In this document: in pieces, positions 15,778 to 25,062 of the stretch | Position numbering within the stretch: position 1 is the first letter of the stretch | Layout: each line of letters starts with the position of its first letter | Assembly (NCBI GenBank): GCA_963759295.1 | Contig: CAVWYT010000010.1 | Coordinates: forward strand, 1 to 64,000 | Direction: 5' to 3' | DNA length: 64,000 nt | Source of the DNA: WHSW01 sp963759295 | GTDB lineage: Bacteria > Actinomycetota > Thermoleophilia > Solirubrobacterales > 70-9 | Notes under the pieces: model-generated | What the model was told of the DNA's origin: nothing | The model's input: the letters and a program-made list of their open reading frames with translations, nothing else | Databases searched by the model: none | Program-made: the position numbers and the translations under genes

Positions 15778-17898
15778 ATGACGGCGCGCCAACGCAGACG
15801 TCATCGACGATCGCAGGGGTCGGTGGGCAGGAGGATCCTGCTCGGCTTCGGCGTGATCTTCGCGATCATCGGCATCGCGGCGGGAGCGGGCGCGATCTGG
15901 GTCTTCGATGTCGCCGCCTCGGCGCCCTCGATCGACACCCTGGAGCCGATCGAGAGCGGTTCAAGCTCGCAGGTCTTCGCGGCCGACGGCTCGAGCCTCG
16001 GCTACGTGCAGAGCGACATCCTCCGCACGCCCGTACCGCTGAAGCGGATCCCGCACAAGCTCCAGCGGGCGACGGTCGCGATCGAGGACGAGAACTTTTA
16101 CGAGCACTCCGGAGTCGACCTCTCGGCGATCGTCCGCGCCGGCGTCGAGAACCTCGAAGCGGGCGAGGTCAAGCAGGGGGCCTCGACGATCACCCAGCAG
16201 CTGGTTCGCAACCTCTACATCGAGGACCCCGACGACACGCTGAAGCGCAAGATCATCGAGGCGAAGATGGCGATGGAGTACGAGGACGAGTACTCCAAGG
16301 ACGAGATCCTCGACCGGTACATGAACACCGCCTCCTACGGGACCAACGACGGCCGTACCGCGGTGGGGGTCGAGGCGGCGGCGCAGGTGTTCTTCGACAA
16401 GGACGTCTCCGATCTGAATCTCAACGAGGCGGCGCTGCTCGCCGGCCTGCCCCAGGCGCCGACCGACTACAACCCGTTCATCAACCCCGACGGCGCCAAG
16501 CACCGTCGCAACGAGGTGCTCCGGGCGATGGCCGAGCAGGGCTACATCAGCGACGCCGAGTACGAGAGCCACAAGGGAGACGGCCTTGGACTCGAGCGCG
16601 GCTACCTGTACGAGTCGCGCACCCAGCAGTACTTCTTCGACTTCGTCCAGCAGGAGCTGATCGACAAGTACGGCGTCGCCAAGGTGCGTGATGGCGGGCT
16701 CGAGGTCTACACGACGCTCAATCCGGGGCTCCAGGCGCTCGCGGAGCGGTCGATCGCCGACCACCCGATCTCCGGCGCGGCTGCGGCGCTCGTCTCCACC
16801 AACGCTGACACCGGCGAGATCGTGGCGATGGCCTCGTCGGAGTCGTACGAGGACAGCCAGTTCAACCTCGCCGCCCAGGGCCGGCGCCAGCCCGGCTCGT
16901 CGTTCAAGCCCTACGCGCTGACCGCCGCCGTCGCCCAGGGCATCGACCCGGACTCGACCTACTACCCGGCGCCGAGCACGATCAGCATCCCGCAGGGATA
17001 CGGCGCCGCTCCGTGGACGGTCAGCGGCGGCGCCGGCGGCACGATCAGCCTCCGCGACGCGACCGCGAACTCGGTCAACACCGTGTTCGCCCAGCTCGTC
17101 ACCGACATCGGCCCGGACACGATGGACGAGATGGCGAAGAAGATGGGCGTCACCAGCCCGCTGTCCGGTTATCCCGCCGACGTCCTCGGAGCGAGCGACG
17201 TGACCGTGCTCGACCAGTCCAACGGCTTCGCGACGCTCGCCGACGGCGGCGTCCACCACGACCCCACCGCGATCGACAAGGTCGAGTTCCCCGACGGCGA
17301 GGTCGACGAGGCCGAGGACCGCGACGGCGACCGGGTCGTCAGCGACGGCGTCGCCTACACGGTCGCCGACGTGATGAAGGGCACCCTCGACTCCGGCACC
17401 GCCGCCTGCTGCGACATCCCCTGCCCCGCGGCGGGCAAGACGGGGACCACCGAGGAGCAGTCGGATGCATGGTTCGTCGGCTACACGCCGCACGTCTCGA
17501 CCGCGGTCTGGGTCGGCAACCCCGACGAACGGATCCCGCTGCCCGGCTACGGCGCCGATCTGGCGGCCCCCATCTGGCAGGAGTACATGACCGTCGCCGC
17601 GGCCGAACCTTGCGACGACTTCCCGGCACCGGAGAACCCGGCGGACCTGTCGAGCTACTACAGCGACCACACCGCCTCGTCGAGCTCATCCGAGTCCTCC
17701 TACGACAGCGGCGCCGCGACCACGCCCGACACCACCACCGGCGACACGACCGGCGACGGCTACGACCCGGACCTCTACGCGCCGGGCGCCGGACAGGACC
17801 CGCTACCGACGCCCCCCGCCAACCCGGGCGGGCCCCCCGCCAGCCCCGGTGGGGGCGCCGGCGCCGCGCCGCAGGGCGGCGGCGTCGACACGAACTGA
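15778..17898 (+). CDS. Class A penicillin-binding protein (PBP1a type)
   Basis: A 706-residue bifunctional peptidoglycan synthase. A short Arg-rich cytoplasmic tail and one membrane helix (about 20-46) precede the GT51 glycosyltransferase domain, with its catalytic glutamate in AIEDENFYEHSGVD (about 102-115) and GASTITQQLVRN. The transpeptidase domain has SxxK as QPGSSFKPY (Ser about 373), SxN as TANSVNTVF and KTG as AAGKTGTTEE (about 553). The last 90 residues are a low-complexity Ser/Thr/Pro/Gly tail outside the cell. A TACCCT hexamer lies 13 bases before the ATG. thiL follows 19 bases downstream, probably cotranscribed. Confidence 0.94.
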   Translation: MTARQRRRHRRSQGSVGRRILLGFGVIFAIIGIAAGAGAIWVFDVAASAPSIDTLEPIESGSSSQVFAADGSSLGYVQSDILRTPVPLKRIPHKLQRATVAIEDENFYEHSGVDLSAIVRAGVENLEAGEVKQGASTITQQLVRNLYIEDPDDTLKRKIIEAKMAMEYEDEYSKDEILDRYMNTASYGTNDGRTAVGVEAAAQVFFDKDVSDLNLNEAALLAGLPQAPTDYNPFINPDGAKHRRNEVLRAMAEQGYISDAEYESHKGDGLGLERGYLYESRTQQYFFDFVQQELIDKYGVAKVRDGGLEVYTTLNPGLQALAERSIADHPISGAAAALVSTNADTGEIVAMASSESYEDSQFNLAAQGRRQPGSSFKPYALTAAVAQGIDPDSTYYPAPSTISIPQGYGAAPWTVSGGAGGTISLRDATANSVNTVFAQLVTDIGPDTMDEMAKKMGVTSPLSGYPADVLGASDVTVLDQSNGFATLADGGVHHDPTAIDKVEFPDGEVDEAEDRDGDRVVSDGVAYTVADVMKGTLDSGTAACCDIPCPAAGKTGTTEEQSDAWFVGYTPHVSTAVWVGNPDERIPLPGYGADLAAPIWQEYMTVAAAEPCDDFPAPENPADLSSYYSDHTASSSSSESSYDSGAATTPDTTTGDTTGDGYDPDLYAPGAGQDPLPTPPANPGGPPASPGGGAGAAPQGGGVDTN

Positions 17899-17917
17899 TC
17901 GCCGGCGGCGGCTAGCC

Positions 17918-18949
17918 GTGGCCGGCGCATCCGAGTTCGAGCTGATCGACGCGATTCGCGAGCGTGTCACCCGAGCCGGCGCGCCCCCGGTCGTGCCCGG
18001 CTTGATCCTCGGCTCCGGCGACGACGCGGCGATCAGCGCCCGCGCCGGCACCGCGGTCACCAGCGTCGACGCGCTGGTCGAGGGGGTGCATTTCCGGATG
18101 CCGCCCTTCGAGCCCCACGACGTCGGTGTCAAGGCGCTCGCGGTCGCCCTCTCCGACCTCGCCGCGATGGCCGCCGAGCCGCGCGAGGCCTATGTCCAGC
18201 TCGGGCTTCCCGAGCGGATCGCCGACGAGCAGGTGCTCGAGATCGCCGATGGCATCGGCGCGGTCGCCGGCGAACACCAGGTCGCGGTGGCGGGCGGCGA
18301 CCTCAGCCGCGCGGCGGAGCTCTTCCTCGCGATCACCGTCGTCGGGGAGGGCGCGGCGGCGAGCTCGCTGGTGCGGCGGGGCGGCGCGCGACCCGGCGAC
18401 CTGCTCGCGGTCACCGGTGAGCTCGGCGGCGCCTCGGCGGGCCTCTTGGCGCTCGAGCGCCCGGAGCTCTGCGACGGCCTCGATCCGGCGGCTGTCGCGA
18501 ATCTGCGCCGCCGCCAGCTCCGGCCACAGCCGCGATTCGCCGCCGCCGCCGCCCTGCAGCGAACCGGGGCGCGGGCGATGATCGACATCAGCGACGGGCT
18601 CGGGGCCGACGCGGGCCACGTCGCCGCGGCCAGCCGGGCGCGGCTTCGCATCGACCTCGAGCGCCTGCCGGTTGCGGCCGGCGTTGCGGAGATCGCGGAC
18701 GCCGCGGGGGTGGACCGGCTCGAGCTGGCCGCCGGCCGCGGTGAGGATTACGAGCTGCTGGTCGCCCTGGCGCCCGGCGACGAGGCCGAGGCGCGGACCG
18801 CGGTTTCGAAGACCGGCCTCCGGCTGACCGTGATCGGCGACGTGGTCACCGGCGATGGAGTAGAGCTCAGCGGCCCCGGCGAAGCGGCTCGTCTCGCCGT
18901 TGGCTTCGATCAGCTCGCCCCCCGTCGGGCGCGAGACGCGCCCGATTGA
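17918..18949 (+). CDS. thiL: Thiamine-monophosphate kinase
   Basis: A 343-residue ThiL, which phosphorylates thiamine monophosphate to thiamine diphosphate with ATP. Family segments include FELIDAIRER, LGSGDDAAIS, TSVDALVEGVHFR, the metal-binding VAVAGGDLSRA and the C-terminal DISDGLGADAGH and GRGEDYELL. The GTG start lies 19 bases after the penicillin-binding protein stop. ThDP is the cofactor of the decarboxylase at 8455-10053, but the two loci are not linked as an operon. It converges on the M28-like gene. Confidence 0.93.
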   Translation: MAGASEFELIDAIRERVTRAGAPPVVPGLILGSGDDAAISARAGTAVTSVDALVEGVHFRMPPFEPHDVGVKALAVALSDLAAMAAEPREAYVQLGLPERIADEQVLEIADGIGAVAGEHQVAVAGGDLSRAAELFLAITVVGEGAAASSLVRRGGARPGDLLAVTGELGGASAGLLALERPELCDGLDPAAVANLRRRQLRPQPRFAAAAALQRTGARAMIDISDGLGADAGHVAAASRARLRIDLERLPVAAGVAEIADAAGVDRLELAAGRGEDYELLVALAPGDEAEARTAVSKTGLRLTVIGDVVTGDGVELSGPGEAARLAVGFDQLAPRRARDAPD

Positions 18950-18990
18950 CGAGCCGAGGCCCGCGCCCGAGAGCATTTCCGCGAAGGCAG

Positions 18991-20673
18991 CTAAGCGAGC
19001 GTCCGCTTTCGGATGCCCGCGGCGAGGGCGATCGTGCCTACCAGCGCCCCGCCGAGGAAGCACAGGGCCGCGCTCACAGCTAGCCCGATCTGGCCGTCGC
19101 CGACCATCAGCGCGAACGTCCACGGCGCGTCGCGACCGAGCGACAGAGCCTGCGAGACGGCGATCACCGCGGCCGCGGCCGGCAGGCAGGCGACCGCCGT
19201 CGCGACGCCGATCGCGATCCCTCGGCCCGAGCCGCCGGGCGCGCTCGCCAGCAGCCATACGTGCGCAGCGGGGGCGAGCAGAAGCGCCAGGTAGGGGTTG
19301 GCGAGCCAGACGACCGTGCAGGCGAGCACCGAGATCGCGCCCAACCCGGACACGGCCGAGTCGGGGGCGTTGGCACCGGTGACGCGAAGCCGGCGCAGCA
19401 GCAAGGCGCTGGCCGCGGCGGCGACGACCATCAGCGCGAAGGTCACCGCCGCCTGCGTCCCGAGCCCGTACTGGCCGGGGTCGAATGGGAACTCCGGCCG
19501 GGGCACGGCGCCGAAGATCGCCAGCCCGTAGAGGATGGCGAGCGCTCCGACGAACGGCAGGCTCCATGCCGCGGCCCACGCGACCCCGCGCGCGGGGCCG
19601 GCGCCGGCACGGGCGGCGCGCGCGATCGCGTCCACGGCGGCGACGGCGGCGGGGACGATCAGCGACAGGGCGAGCAGCGCGAGGGCCCAGCCTGGGATCA
19701 GGTTGTCGGAGATCTCGAGGTGCACGCCCGCGGTCTCCTCGAGCCCGCCGGGGTGCAGGTCGAGCGCCCCGATCAGCGACTGGACCGAGCGCCCGAAGGC
19801 GTCGATCGATTCGCTCGAGACGTCCTCGGGTCCGTCCTCGCCCGCAGCCAGCGGGCGCTCGCCCGCGGACGAGACCGCGACCGCGTCGACGCCCTCGGCG
19901 ACCAGCGGCGCCTGCGGGCCGAGGCCGGAGGGGAGCGCGAGCCGTGCGAGCCGCGTGAACGGCGACTCCTGGCCGGGGGAGCGCTGGGCCTGGGTCGAGA
20001 CGGCGGCCTCGGCCGTGCGCCGCAGCTGGACCGGAGGGCTCTCGAAGCCGCTCGAGCTCGCGACCACGTACGGCGGCCGCGGCGACGCCGCTCCGGGCTG
20101 GGAGATCACGACCACGGCCTCGACCGCGTCCCGGCCGAGCAGCTCGTCGACCATCTCGCGCGCCCCGAGCGCCCCGCCGCTGGTCGACGCGAGGACGAAG
20201 CTGCGATCGTGGTCACGCTCGCCGAGCGCGGTCGCGAGCTCGATCAGGATCCCGGTGGCGGCGGCGCTGGAGGCCGCGCCGGGCCCCGACTCCGAGTCGC
20301 GTTCGGCGACGATCACGATCGTGTCCGGCGTCGTCCCCGGCAGGGTGAGGATCACGTTGCGCAGCGAGACGTCGTCGCCGTCGACGGAGGCATCGAAGCT
20401 CTGCTCGTTCACCGCTCCCGCGCCGATCTCGCCGAACCGCTGCACGACCAGGTCGGCGATCCTCTCGTCGCCGGCGCTGCCCGGCTCTCGCTCGGGCGCC
20501 GACGAGACGATCTGGCGCGCCACGGCGGCGGCGCGATCGCTCTCGAAGGTCCCGACCAGCGGACGCTGCTCGATCGCCCGCGGGGCGCCCTGGAGCGAGA
20601 ACATGACCACGATCCCGGCCAGCAGCGCGGGGGCGAAGGCGAGGCGATAGAGGCGAAAGTCGATCACGGTCAC
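18991..20673 (-). CDS. Degenerate M28-peptidase-like polytopic membrane protein
   Basis: About 560 residues: an N-terminal membrane helix, an M28 aminopeptidase-like extracytoplasmic domain (about 40-310) and seven or eight C-terminal helices. The fold is recognisable (AVARQIVSSAPEREPGSAGD, LRNVILTLPG, PGAASSAAATGILIELATAL). However, the zinc ligands are lost: the usual H-x-D reads E-R-D, the bridging Asp position reads Ser, and the catalytic Glu-Glu pair reads Gly-Gly (STSGGALGA). It is therefore probably a non-catalytic relative, perhaps binding peptides or acting as a scaffold. GTG starts at 20673 or 20667 are possible. It is divergent from the response regulator gene. Confidence 0.72.
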   Translation of the reverse strand: MTVIDFRLYRLAFAPALLAGIVVMFSLQGAPRAIEQRPLVGTFESDRAAAVARQIVSSAPEREPGSAGDERIADLVVQRFGEIGAGAVNEQSFDASVDGDDVSLRNVILTLPGTTPDTIVIVAERDSESGPGAASSAAATGILIELATALGERDHDRSFVLASTSGGALGAREMVDELLGRDAVEAVVVISQPGAASPRPPYVVASSSGFESPPVQLRRTAEAAVSTQAQRSPGQESPFTRLARLALPSGLGPQAPLVAEGVDAVAVSSAGERPLAAGEDGPEDVSSESIDAFGRSVQSLIGALDLHPGGLEETAGVHLEISDNLIPGWALALLALSLIVPAAVAAVDAIARAARAGAGPARGVAWAAAWSLPFVGALAILYGLAIFGAVPRPEFPFDPGQYGLGTQAAVTFALMVVAAAASALLLRRLRVTGANAPDSAVSGLGAISVLACTVVWLANPYLALLLAPAAHVWLLASAPGGSGRGIAIGVATAVACLPAAAAVIAVSQALSLGRDAPWTFALMVGDGQIGLAVSAALCFLGGALVGTIALAAGIRKRTLA

Positions 20674-20724
20674 GGGGTGGAGGGGATTGCATACTGCCGA
20701 CCGGGCCTTGGGACGGCGCGCGTT

Positions 20725-20730
20725 TACGCT
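20725..20730 (+). promoter_or_regulatory. Leaderless-type -10 box of the response regulator gene
   Basis: TACGCT ends 7 bases before the ATG at 20738, with no ribosome binding site between them. Confidence 0.42.
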
Positions 20731-20737
20731 TCGGTGC

Positions 20738-21454
20738 ATGGGAAGCGGCAACGCCGACGGGTCGGCGCGCATCCTGCTCGTCGACGACGAGCAGTCGTTG
20801 CAGACGCTGCTCGCCTACCCGCTGCGAAAGGACGGCTACGAGGTCGTCGCCGCGCACGACGGGCGCGAGGCGCTCGATCGCTTCGCGGAGCGGCGCTTCG
20901 ACCTCGTCGTCCTCGACATCATGCTCCCGAAGCTGGACGGGATCGAGGTCTGCCGGCGGCTGCGAAGCCGCAGCCAGGTGCCGATCATCATGCTCACCGC
21001 CAAGGACGACGAGATCGACAAGGTGCTCGGGCTCGAGATGGGCGCCGACGACTACATCACCAAGCCGTTCTCGGTGCGTGAGTTCCGCAGCCGGGTGAAG
21101 GCGGCGCTGCGCCGTTCGGAGATGCTCAGCACGCGTTCGGCCGCCGGCGAGCGGATCCTCGCCGGCGAGCTCGAAATCGATCCCGGACGCCGAGCGGTGA
21201 GCGCGCGCGGCGAGTCGGTGCGGCTCACCTACGTCGAGTTCGAGCTCCTCGCCACGCTCGCGGCCGCGCCCGGGCAGGTGATGACCAGGGAGATGCTGCT
21301 CGAACGCGTCTGGGGCGACTCGGCCTACCGCGATCCGCGCACGATCGACGTCCACGTCCGCCACCTGCGCGAGAAGCTCGAGCGCGAACCCCGCCAGCCG
21401 GAGTACCTGTTCACAGTCCGCGGAGTCGGCTACCGATTCCGTGATCAGGAGTGA
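20738..21454 (+). CDS. OmpR/PhoB-family response regulator
   Basis: A 238-residue two-component response regulator. The receiver domain shows the acidic pair in LLVDDEQ, phospho-acceptor Asp60 in VVLDIMLPKLDG, the Thr of MLTAKDD and the Lys of YITKPFSVREF. The C-terminal winged helix (RLTYVEFELLATLAAAPGQVMTREMLLERVWG, split by the recognition helix DPRTIDVHVRHLREKL) binds DNA. The stop overlaps the GTG of the histidine kinase gene as GTGA, so the pair is translationally coupled. With the HtrA protease downstream, the order mirrors the envelope-stress set mprA-mprB-pepD of mycobacteria. Confidence 0.94.
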   Translation: MGSGNADGSARILLVDDEQSLQTLLAYPLRKDGYEVVAAHDGREALDRFAERRFDLVVLDIMLPKLDGIEVCRRLRSRSQVPIIMLTAKDDEIDKVLGLEMGADDYITKPFSVREFRSRVKAALRRSEMLSTRSAAGERILAGELEIDPGRRAVSARGESVRLTYVEFELLATLAAAPGQVMTREMLLERVWGDSAYRDPRTIDVHVRHLREKLEREPRQPEYLFTVRGVGYRFRDQE

Positions 21455-22884
21455 GCCGGGCAGGCAGGTTTCCGGTGAGCTCGGTCCGCAACCGGCTGGC
21501 GCTGCTCTTCTTCGCGATCACGCTGGCGGCGGTCGGGTTCATCTACCTCTACGTCGTTCCCCAGCTGCGCTCGAGCCTGACCGCGGAGAAGCTCCGCCGC
21601 CTGGAGCAGGTGGCGGCCGAGCAGAGCGCGCACCTCGAGGGCGCGATGAGCGCCGGCGCGTCCCAGGCCCGCCTGCGCCGGTTGGTCGCGGCCGTCGATC
21701 AGCGCACCGGCTCGCGGGTCACCTTGCTCGGCGTCCGGGAGGGGGCCACCGGCCCGCAGCCGGCGTTCGTGATCGCCGACTCCGAGCTCGAGCGCACCGC
21801 GGTGCTCCCCGACTACCCCGCCGCCGCTTCGGCGGCGCTGCTGGGGACGAGCGCGAGCGCGATCGAGACGGTGGGCGGCGAGCGCCGCGGGGAGACCGCG
21901 GTCGCTCTCCCCGAGGATCACCGCCCGCGCTGGGTGGTCGTGTTCTCCACCAACCTCGCCGACGTCGACGACAACGTCGCCCTGATCCGCCGCCAGATCC
22001 TGATCGCCGGCCTGATCGCCCTGATCGCCGCCGTCGGCGCCGGATGGCTGGTCGCGCGCGCCCACGCCCAGCGCCTGCGGAGGCTCGAGCAGGCTGCGGA
22101 GAAGGTCGCCGACGGCGACTTCACGAGCCCGATCCCGGTCGATTCGAGCGACGAGGTCGGCCAGCTCGCGCTCACCTTCAACGAGATGCAGAAGCGTCTC
22201 GAGCGCCTCGACAGCGCTCGCAAGGAGTTCATCGCCAACGCCTCGCACGAGCTCCGCACCCCGATCTTCTCGCTCTCCGGGTTCGTCGAGCTGCTCGAGG
22301 ACGACGACCCCGATCCCGAGGCGCGGGCGGAGTTCGTGCGCACGATGCGCGAGCAGGTCGAGCGCCTGACGAAGCTCACCGTGGACCTGCTCGACCTCTC
22401 GAAGCTCGACGCCGATGCGATCGAGATCCGCCGCGAGCCGGTCGCGCTGGGCGAGCTCGCGCACCGTGTCGCCGAAGAGTTCGGTGCCAGCGCAGACCGC
22501 CACCGCTCCCCGATCACGGTCTCCGGCGAGCCTGCCGTCGCCGCCGCTGCCGACCCTGACCGGGTGGCTCAGATCATGCGTATCCTGATCGACAACGCGC
22601 TCACCCACACGCCGGAGGGAACAGCGATCAAGGTAGGGGCCCAGATGGAGAACGGATCCGCGAGGCTCGTGGTCGCCGACGACGGCCCCGGGATCGAGCA
22701 CCGCTCCCGTGAGCGTGTCTTCGAGCGCTTCTACACCGGCGACGAGGTCAGCGGCTCGGGCCTCGGACTCGCGATCGCCCGCGAGCTCGCAATGCGGATG
22801 CACGGATCGCTCGACCTGCGCTCGCGTCGCGGGCGCACGGAGTTCGAGCTACGGCTGCCGGGCGCCGCGCCGGCGGAGGGCTGA
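21451..22884 (+). CDS. Sensor histidine kinase
   Basis: A 477-residue membrane sensor kinase. One helix near residues 14-33 and another near 185-205 flank a roughly 150-residue extracytoplasmic sensor. They are followed by HAMP, the HisKA domain with phospho-acceptor His266 in NASHELRTPIFSLSG, and the ATPase domain with N box (ILIDNALTHT), DDGPGI and GSGLGLAIA. All catalytic boxes are intact. The GTG at 21451 overlaps the regulator stop; an in-frame GTG at 21475 with AGGCAGGT upstream is an alternative. The likely signal is envelope stress, inferred from the HtrA gene 4 bases downstream. Confidence 0.92.
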   Translation: MSRAGRFPVSSVRNRLALLFFAITLAAVGFIYLYVVPQLRSSLTAEKLRRLEQVAAEQSAHLEGAMSAGASQARLRRLVAAVDQRTGSRVTLLGVREGATGPQPAFVIADSELERTAVLPDYPAAASAALLGTSASAIETVGGERRGETAVALPEDHRPRWVVVFSTNLADVDDNVALIRRQILIAGLIALIAAVGAGWLVARAHAQRLRRLEQAAEKVADGDFTSPIPVDSSDEVGQLALTFNEMQKRLERLDSARKEFIANASHELRTPIFSLSGFVELLEDDDPDPEARAEFVRTMREQVERLTKLTVDLLDLSKLDADAIEIRREPVALGELAHRVAEEFGASADRHRSPITVSGEPAVAAAADPDRVAQIMRILIDNALTHTPEGTAIKVGAQMENGSARLVVADDGPGIEHRSRERVFERFYTGDEVSGSGLGLAIARELAMRMHGSLDLRSRRGRTEFELRLPGAAPAEG

Positions 22885-22888
22885 TCCC

Positions 22889-24100
22889 GTGACCTCCGCC
22901 CGCGTCGGCGCGCTGGCGCTGCTGGTCACGACGGCCGTGGCGCTGGGCGCCTGCGGCTCGGGCGACGAGACGACCACCGTGGTCTCCGGATCGACGAGTA
23001 CCACCACGACCTCGTCCGACGACAGCAGGCACCTCGCGGTCGAGTCCGGCAACGGTTCCTTCGACGCCCGCGCGATTTACGAGCAGGCGGCGCCGGGTGT
23101 GGTGACGATCATCTCGATCCTCGGCGAATCGAGCCCCTCGATCCTCGGCGGTGGCGGCGGTGGCGGCGGCGAGGGCCAGGGGTCCGGATTCGTGATCTCC
23201 GACGACGGCGAGATCATCACCAACGCCCACGTCGTCACCGATGCGGCGACCACCGGCCGTCAGACGGCGCCCCTGCACGAAGCGAAGCAGATCTTCATCC
23301 AGTTCGCCGATCAGAACCAGCTCGAGGCCGAGATCCTCGGCTTCGACCCGTTTGCCGACGTCGCCCTGCTCAAGGTCGACCCGGAGGGCCTAGACCTGCA
23401 CCCGCTGACGCTCGGGTCCGAGAAGGATGTCGCCGTCGGCGACCCGGTGGCCGCGATCGGAAGCCCGTTCGGCAAGGAGCAGTCGCTGTCGGTGGGCGTG
23501 ATCTCGGGCACCGACCGCGAGATCGACTCGCTCACGGACTTCCAGATCGACGGGGCGCTGCAGACCGATGCCTCGATCAATCCGGGTAACTCCGGCGGCC
23601 CGCTGCTCGACGCCGAAGGTCACGTGATCGGGATCGACCAGCAGATCAACTCCACCTCGGGCGGCAACGAGGGCGTCGGCTTCGCCGTCCCGATCGACCT
23701 CGCCGAGCGCGCTGTGAACGACCTGCGCGACGACGGCGAGGTCTCCTACGCCTACGCCGGCGTCACGACCGAGGCCCTGTACCCGCAGCTCGCGGACCGA
23801 CTCGGGATCGACACCGACACCGGTGCCCTGGTCACCTCGGTGGTCGACGGCGGTCCCGCCGATGAGGCGGGCCTGCACGGCAGCGACTCGACGATCGACT
23901 TCCAGGGCCGGACGGTGCGCGTCGGCGGGGACGTGATCACCGCGGTCAACGGAGAGCGGCTGGTCTCGAACTCCGACCTGCCGCGGATCATCTCTCTGCT
24001 CGACCCCGGCGACAAGGTGACGCTCGACGTGATTCGCGACGGCGACGAGCAGCAGATCGACGTCACGCTCGGCGAGCGGCCGGCCCAAGTCGCGCGTTGA
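22889..24100 (+). CDS. HtrA/DegP-like lipoprotein serine protease with PDZ
   Basis: A 403-residue secreted protease. An N-terminal lipoprotein signal ends in the lipobox ALGAC, followed by a Thr/Ser linker. The trypsin-like domain has the triad His114 (TNAHVV), Asp156 (FADVALLKV) and Ser235 (NPGNSGGPL). A PDZ domain (about 290-395, with LVTSVVDGGPADEAGL) completes the standard DegP layout. A Gly-rich loop (residues about 88-96) precedes the strand leading to His114. A strong GGAGGG site lies 8 bases before the GTG. It should degrade or refold damaged envelope proteins, and is coexpressed with the two-component pair directly upstream. Confidence 0.93.
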   Translation: MTSARVGALALLVTTAVALGACGSGDETTTVVSGSTSTTTTSSDDSRHLAVESGNGSFDARAIYEQAAPGVVTIISILGESSPSILGGGGGGGGEGQGSGFVISDDGEIITNAHVVTDAATTGRQTAPLHEAKQIFIQFADQNQLEAEILGFDPFADVALLKVDPEGLDLHPLTLGSEKDVAVGDPVAAIGSPFGKEQSLSVGVISGTDREIDSLTDFQIDGALQTDASINPGNSGGPLLDAEGHVIGIDQQINSTSGGNEGVGFAVPIDLAERAVNDLRDDGEVSYAYAGVTTEALYPQLADRLGIDTDTGALVTSVVDGGPADEAGLHGSDSTIDFQGRTVRVGGDVITAVNGERLVSNSDLPRIISLLDPGDKVTLDVIRDGDEQQIDVTLGERPAQVAR

Positions 24101-25029
24101 CGGCGGGCGATCCCCGGGCGGTGGCACGCGAGCTGGCGCTCGCGCTGCGCGACGAGATCGCGCCCGAGCTCGGCAGCCACGCCGGGCGCGCCCACGACGG
24201 CGCCGGGCTCGGCGGTGACGTCACCTTCGCGATCGACGAGGACGCGGAGCGCTTCATGGAGCAGTTTCTCGCCGAGCGGGCGCCCGGGATCGCCTTCTAC
24301 TCCGAGGATCGCGGCCTGGTGACGCCCGCCGGGGCGGCCGAGTGGGTACTGGTCGTCGACCCGATCGACGGGACCCGTCCGGCGATGGCCGGACTCGAGT
24401 CCGCCTGCGTTTCGGTCGCGCTCGCCTCGCTCGAGCGCGGCGAGCCGACGATGGCCGACGTCGTCGCCGGGGCGATCGTCGAGATCAAGTCCGGGCGAGC
24501 GTTCTACGCCGAGCGCGGTGGTGGCCTCGACCCGGCACCGACGCTGTCGCGCAACCGCGACCCGCGCCGGCTGTTTCTCGCCTACGGCCTACGGGGCCGG
24601 CCGATGCGCGCGATGGCCGAGGTGATCGGGGAGCTGATCGACGCTGCCTCGGTCGGCGGCGGCACCTTCGACCTCGGCTCGGCCACCTACGACATGACCC
24701 GGATCGCGACCGGCCAGCTGGATGCCTACGTCGAGCCCGGCCCACGGCTGGTCGCCGACATTCCCGGCATGCGCGAGCAGTTCGAGCTCGTCGGCGGCGG
24801 CGCGGTGCTCAACAACAGCCCCTACGACCTCGCCGCCGCGGCGCTCTGCCTCGAGGAGGCGGGCGCGATCGTCACCGACGCCTACGGCGCCCCGCTCGGC
24901 GACCGGCCACTGCTCGGCTCGGGCGCGGATTATCAGATGTCGTGCGTGTGCGCCGCGAATGTTGAGCTCCATGAGCTCATCCTCCGCGCGGTCGAACGCG
25001 GGGTGCAGCGCCTCGCCGCGCGGGCGTAA
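24097..25029 (+). CDS. Inositol monophosphatase-family protein
   Basis: A 310-residue protein of the inositol monophosphatase/FBPase-like superfamily of Mg-dependent, Li-sensitive phosphatases. The metal site WVLVVDPIDGTRPAMAG (Asp88, Asp91) and the upstream SEDRG acid pair are present. The C-terminal W-D-x-A-A motif of classical IMPases is not seen in its usual form; YDLAAAALCLEEAGAIVTD is the nearest equivalent. The TTG at 24097 overlaps the HtrA stop; a GTG at 24121 is also possible. The two glycosyltransferase genes follow, so it might act on their phosphorylated product, but this is inference. Confidence 0.78.
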   Translation: MTAGDPRAVARELALALRDEIAPELGSHAGRAHDGAGLGGDVTFAIDEDAERFMEQFLAERAPGIAFYSEDRGLVTPAGAAEWVLVVDPIDGTRPAMAGLESACVSVALASLERGEPTMADVVAGAIVEIKSGRAFYAERGGGLDPAPTLSRNRDPRRLFLAYGLRGRPMRAMAEVIGELIDAASVGGGTFDLGSATYDMTRIATGQLDAYVEPGPRLVADIPGMREQFELVGGGAVLNNSPYDLAAAALCLEEAGAIVTDAYGAPLGDRPLLGSGADYQMSCVCAANVELHELILRAVERGVQRLAARA

Positions 25030-25047
25030 TGCCGGCTCCGGCCCCGC

Positions 25048-25053
25048 TGTAGT
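25048..25053 (+). promoter_or_regulatory. Leaderless-type -10 box of the GT4 gene
   Basis: TGTAGT ends 9 bases before the GTG at 25063. It lies in the short gap after the IMPase-like gene, suggesting the glycosyltransferases can be transcribed on their own. Confidence 0.42.
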
Positions 25054-25062
25054 TTTCCCGCC

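Noticed and set aside
15961..17670. 569-codon minus-strand frame opposite the penicillin-binding protein gene
   Set aside because: It is a GC-driven shadow frame with no recognised motif.
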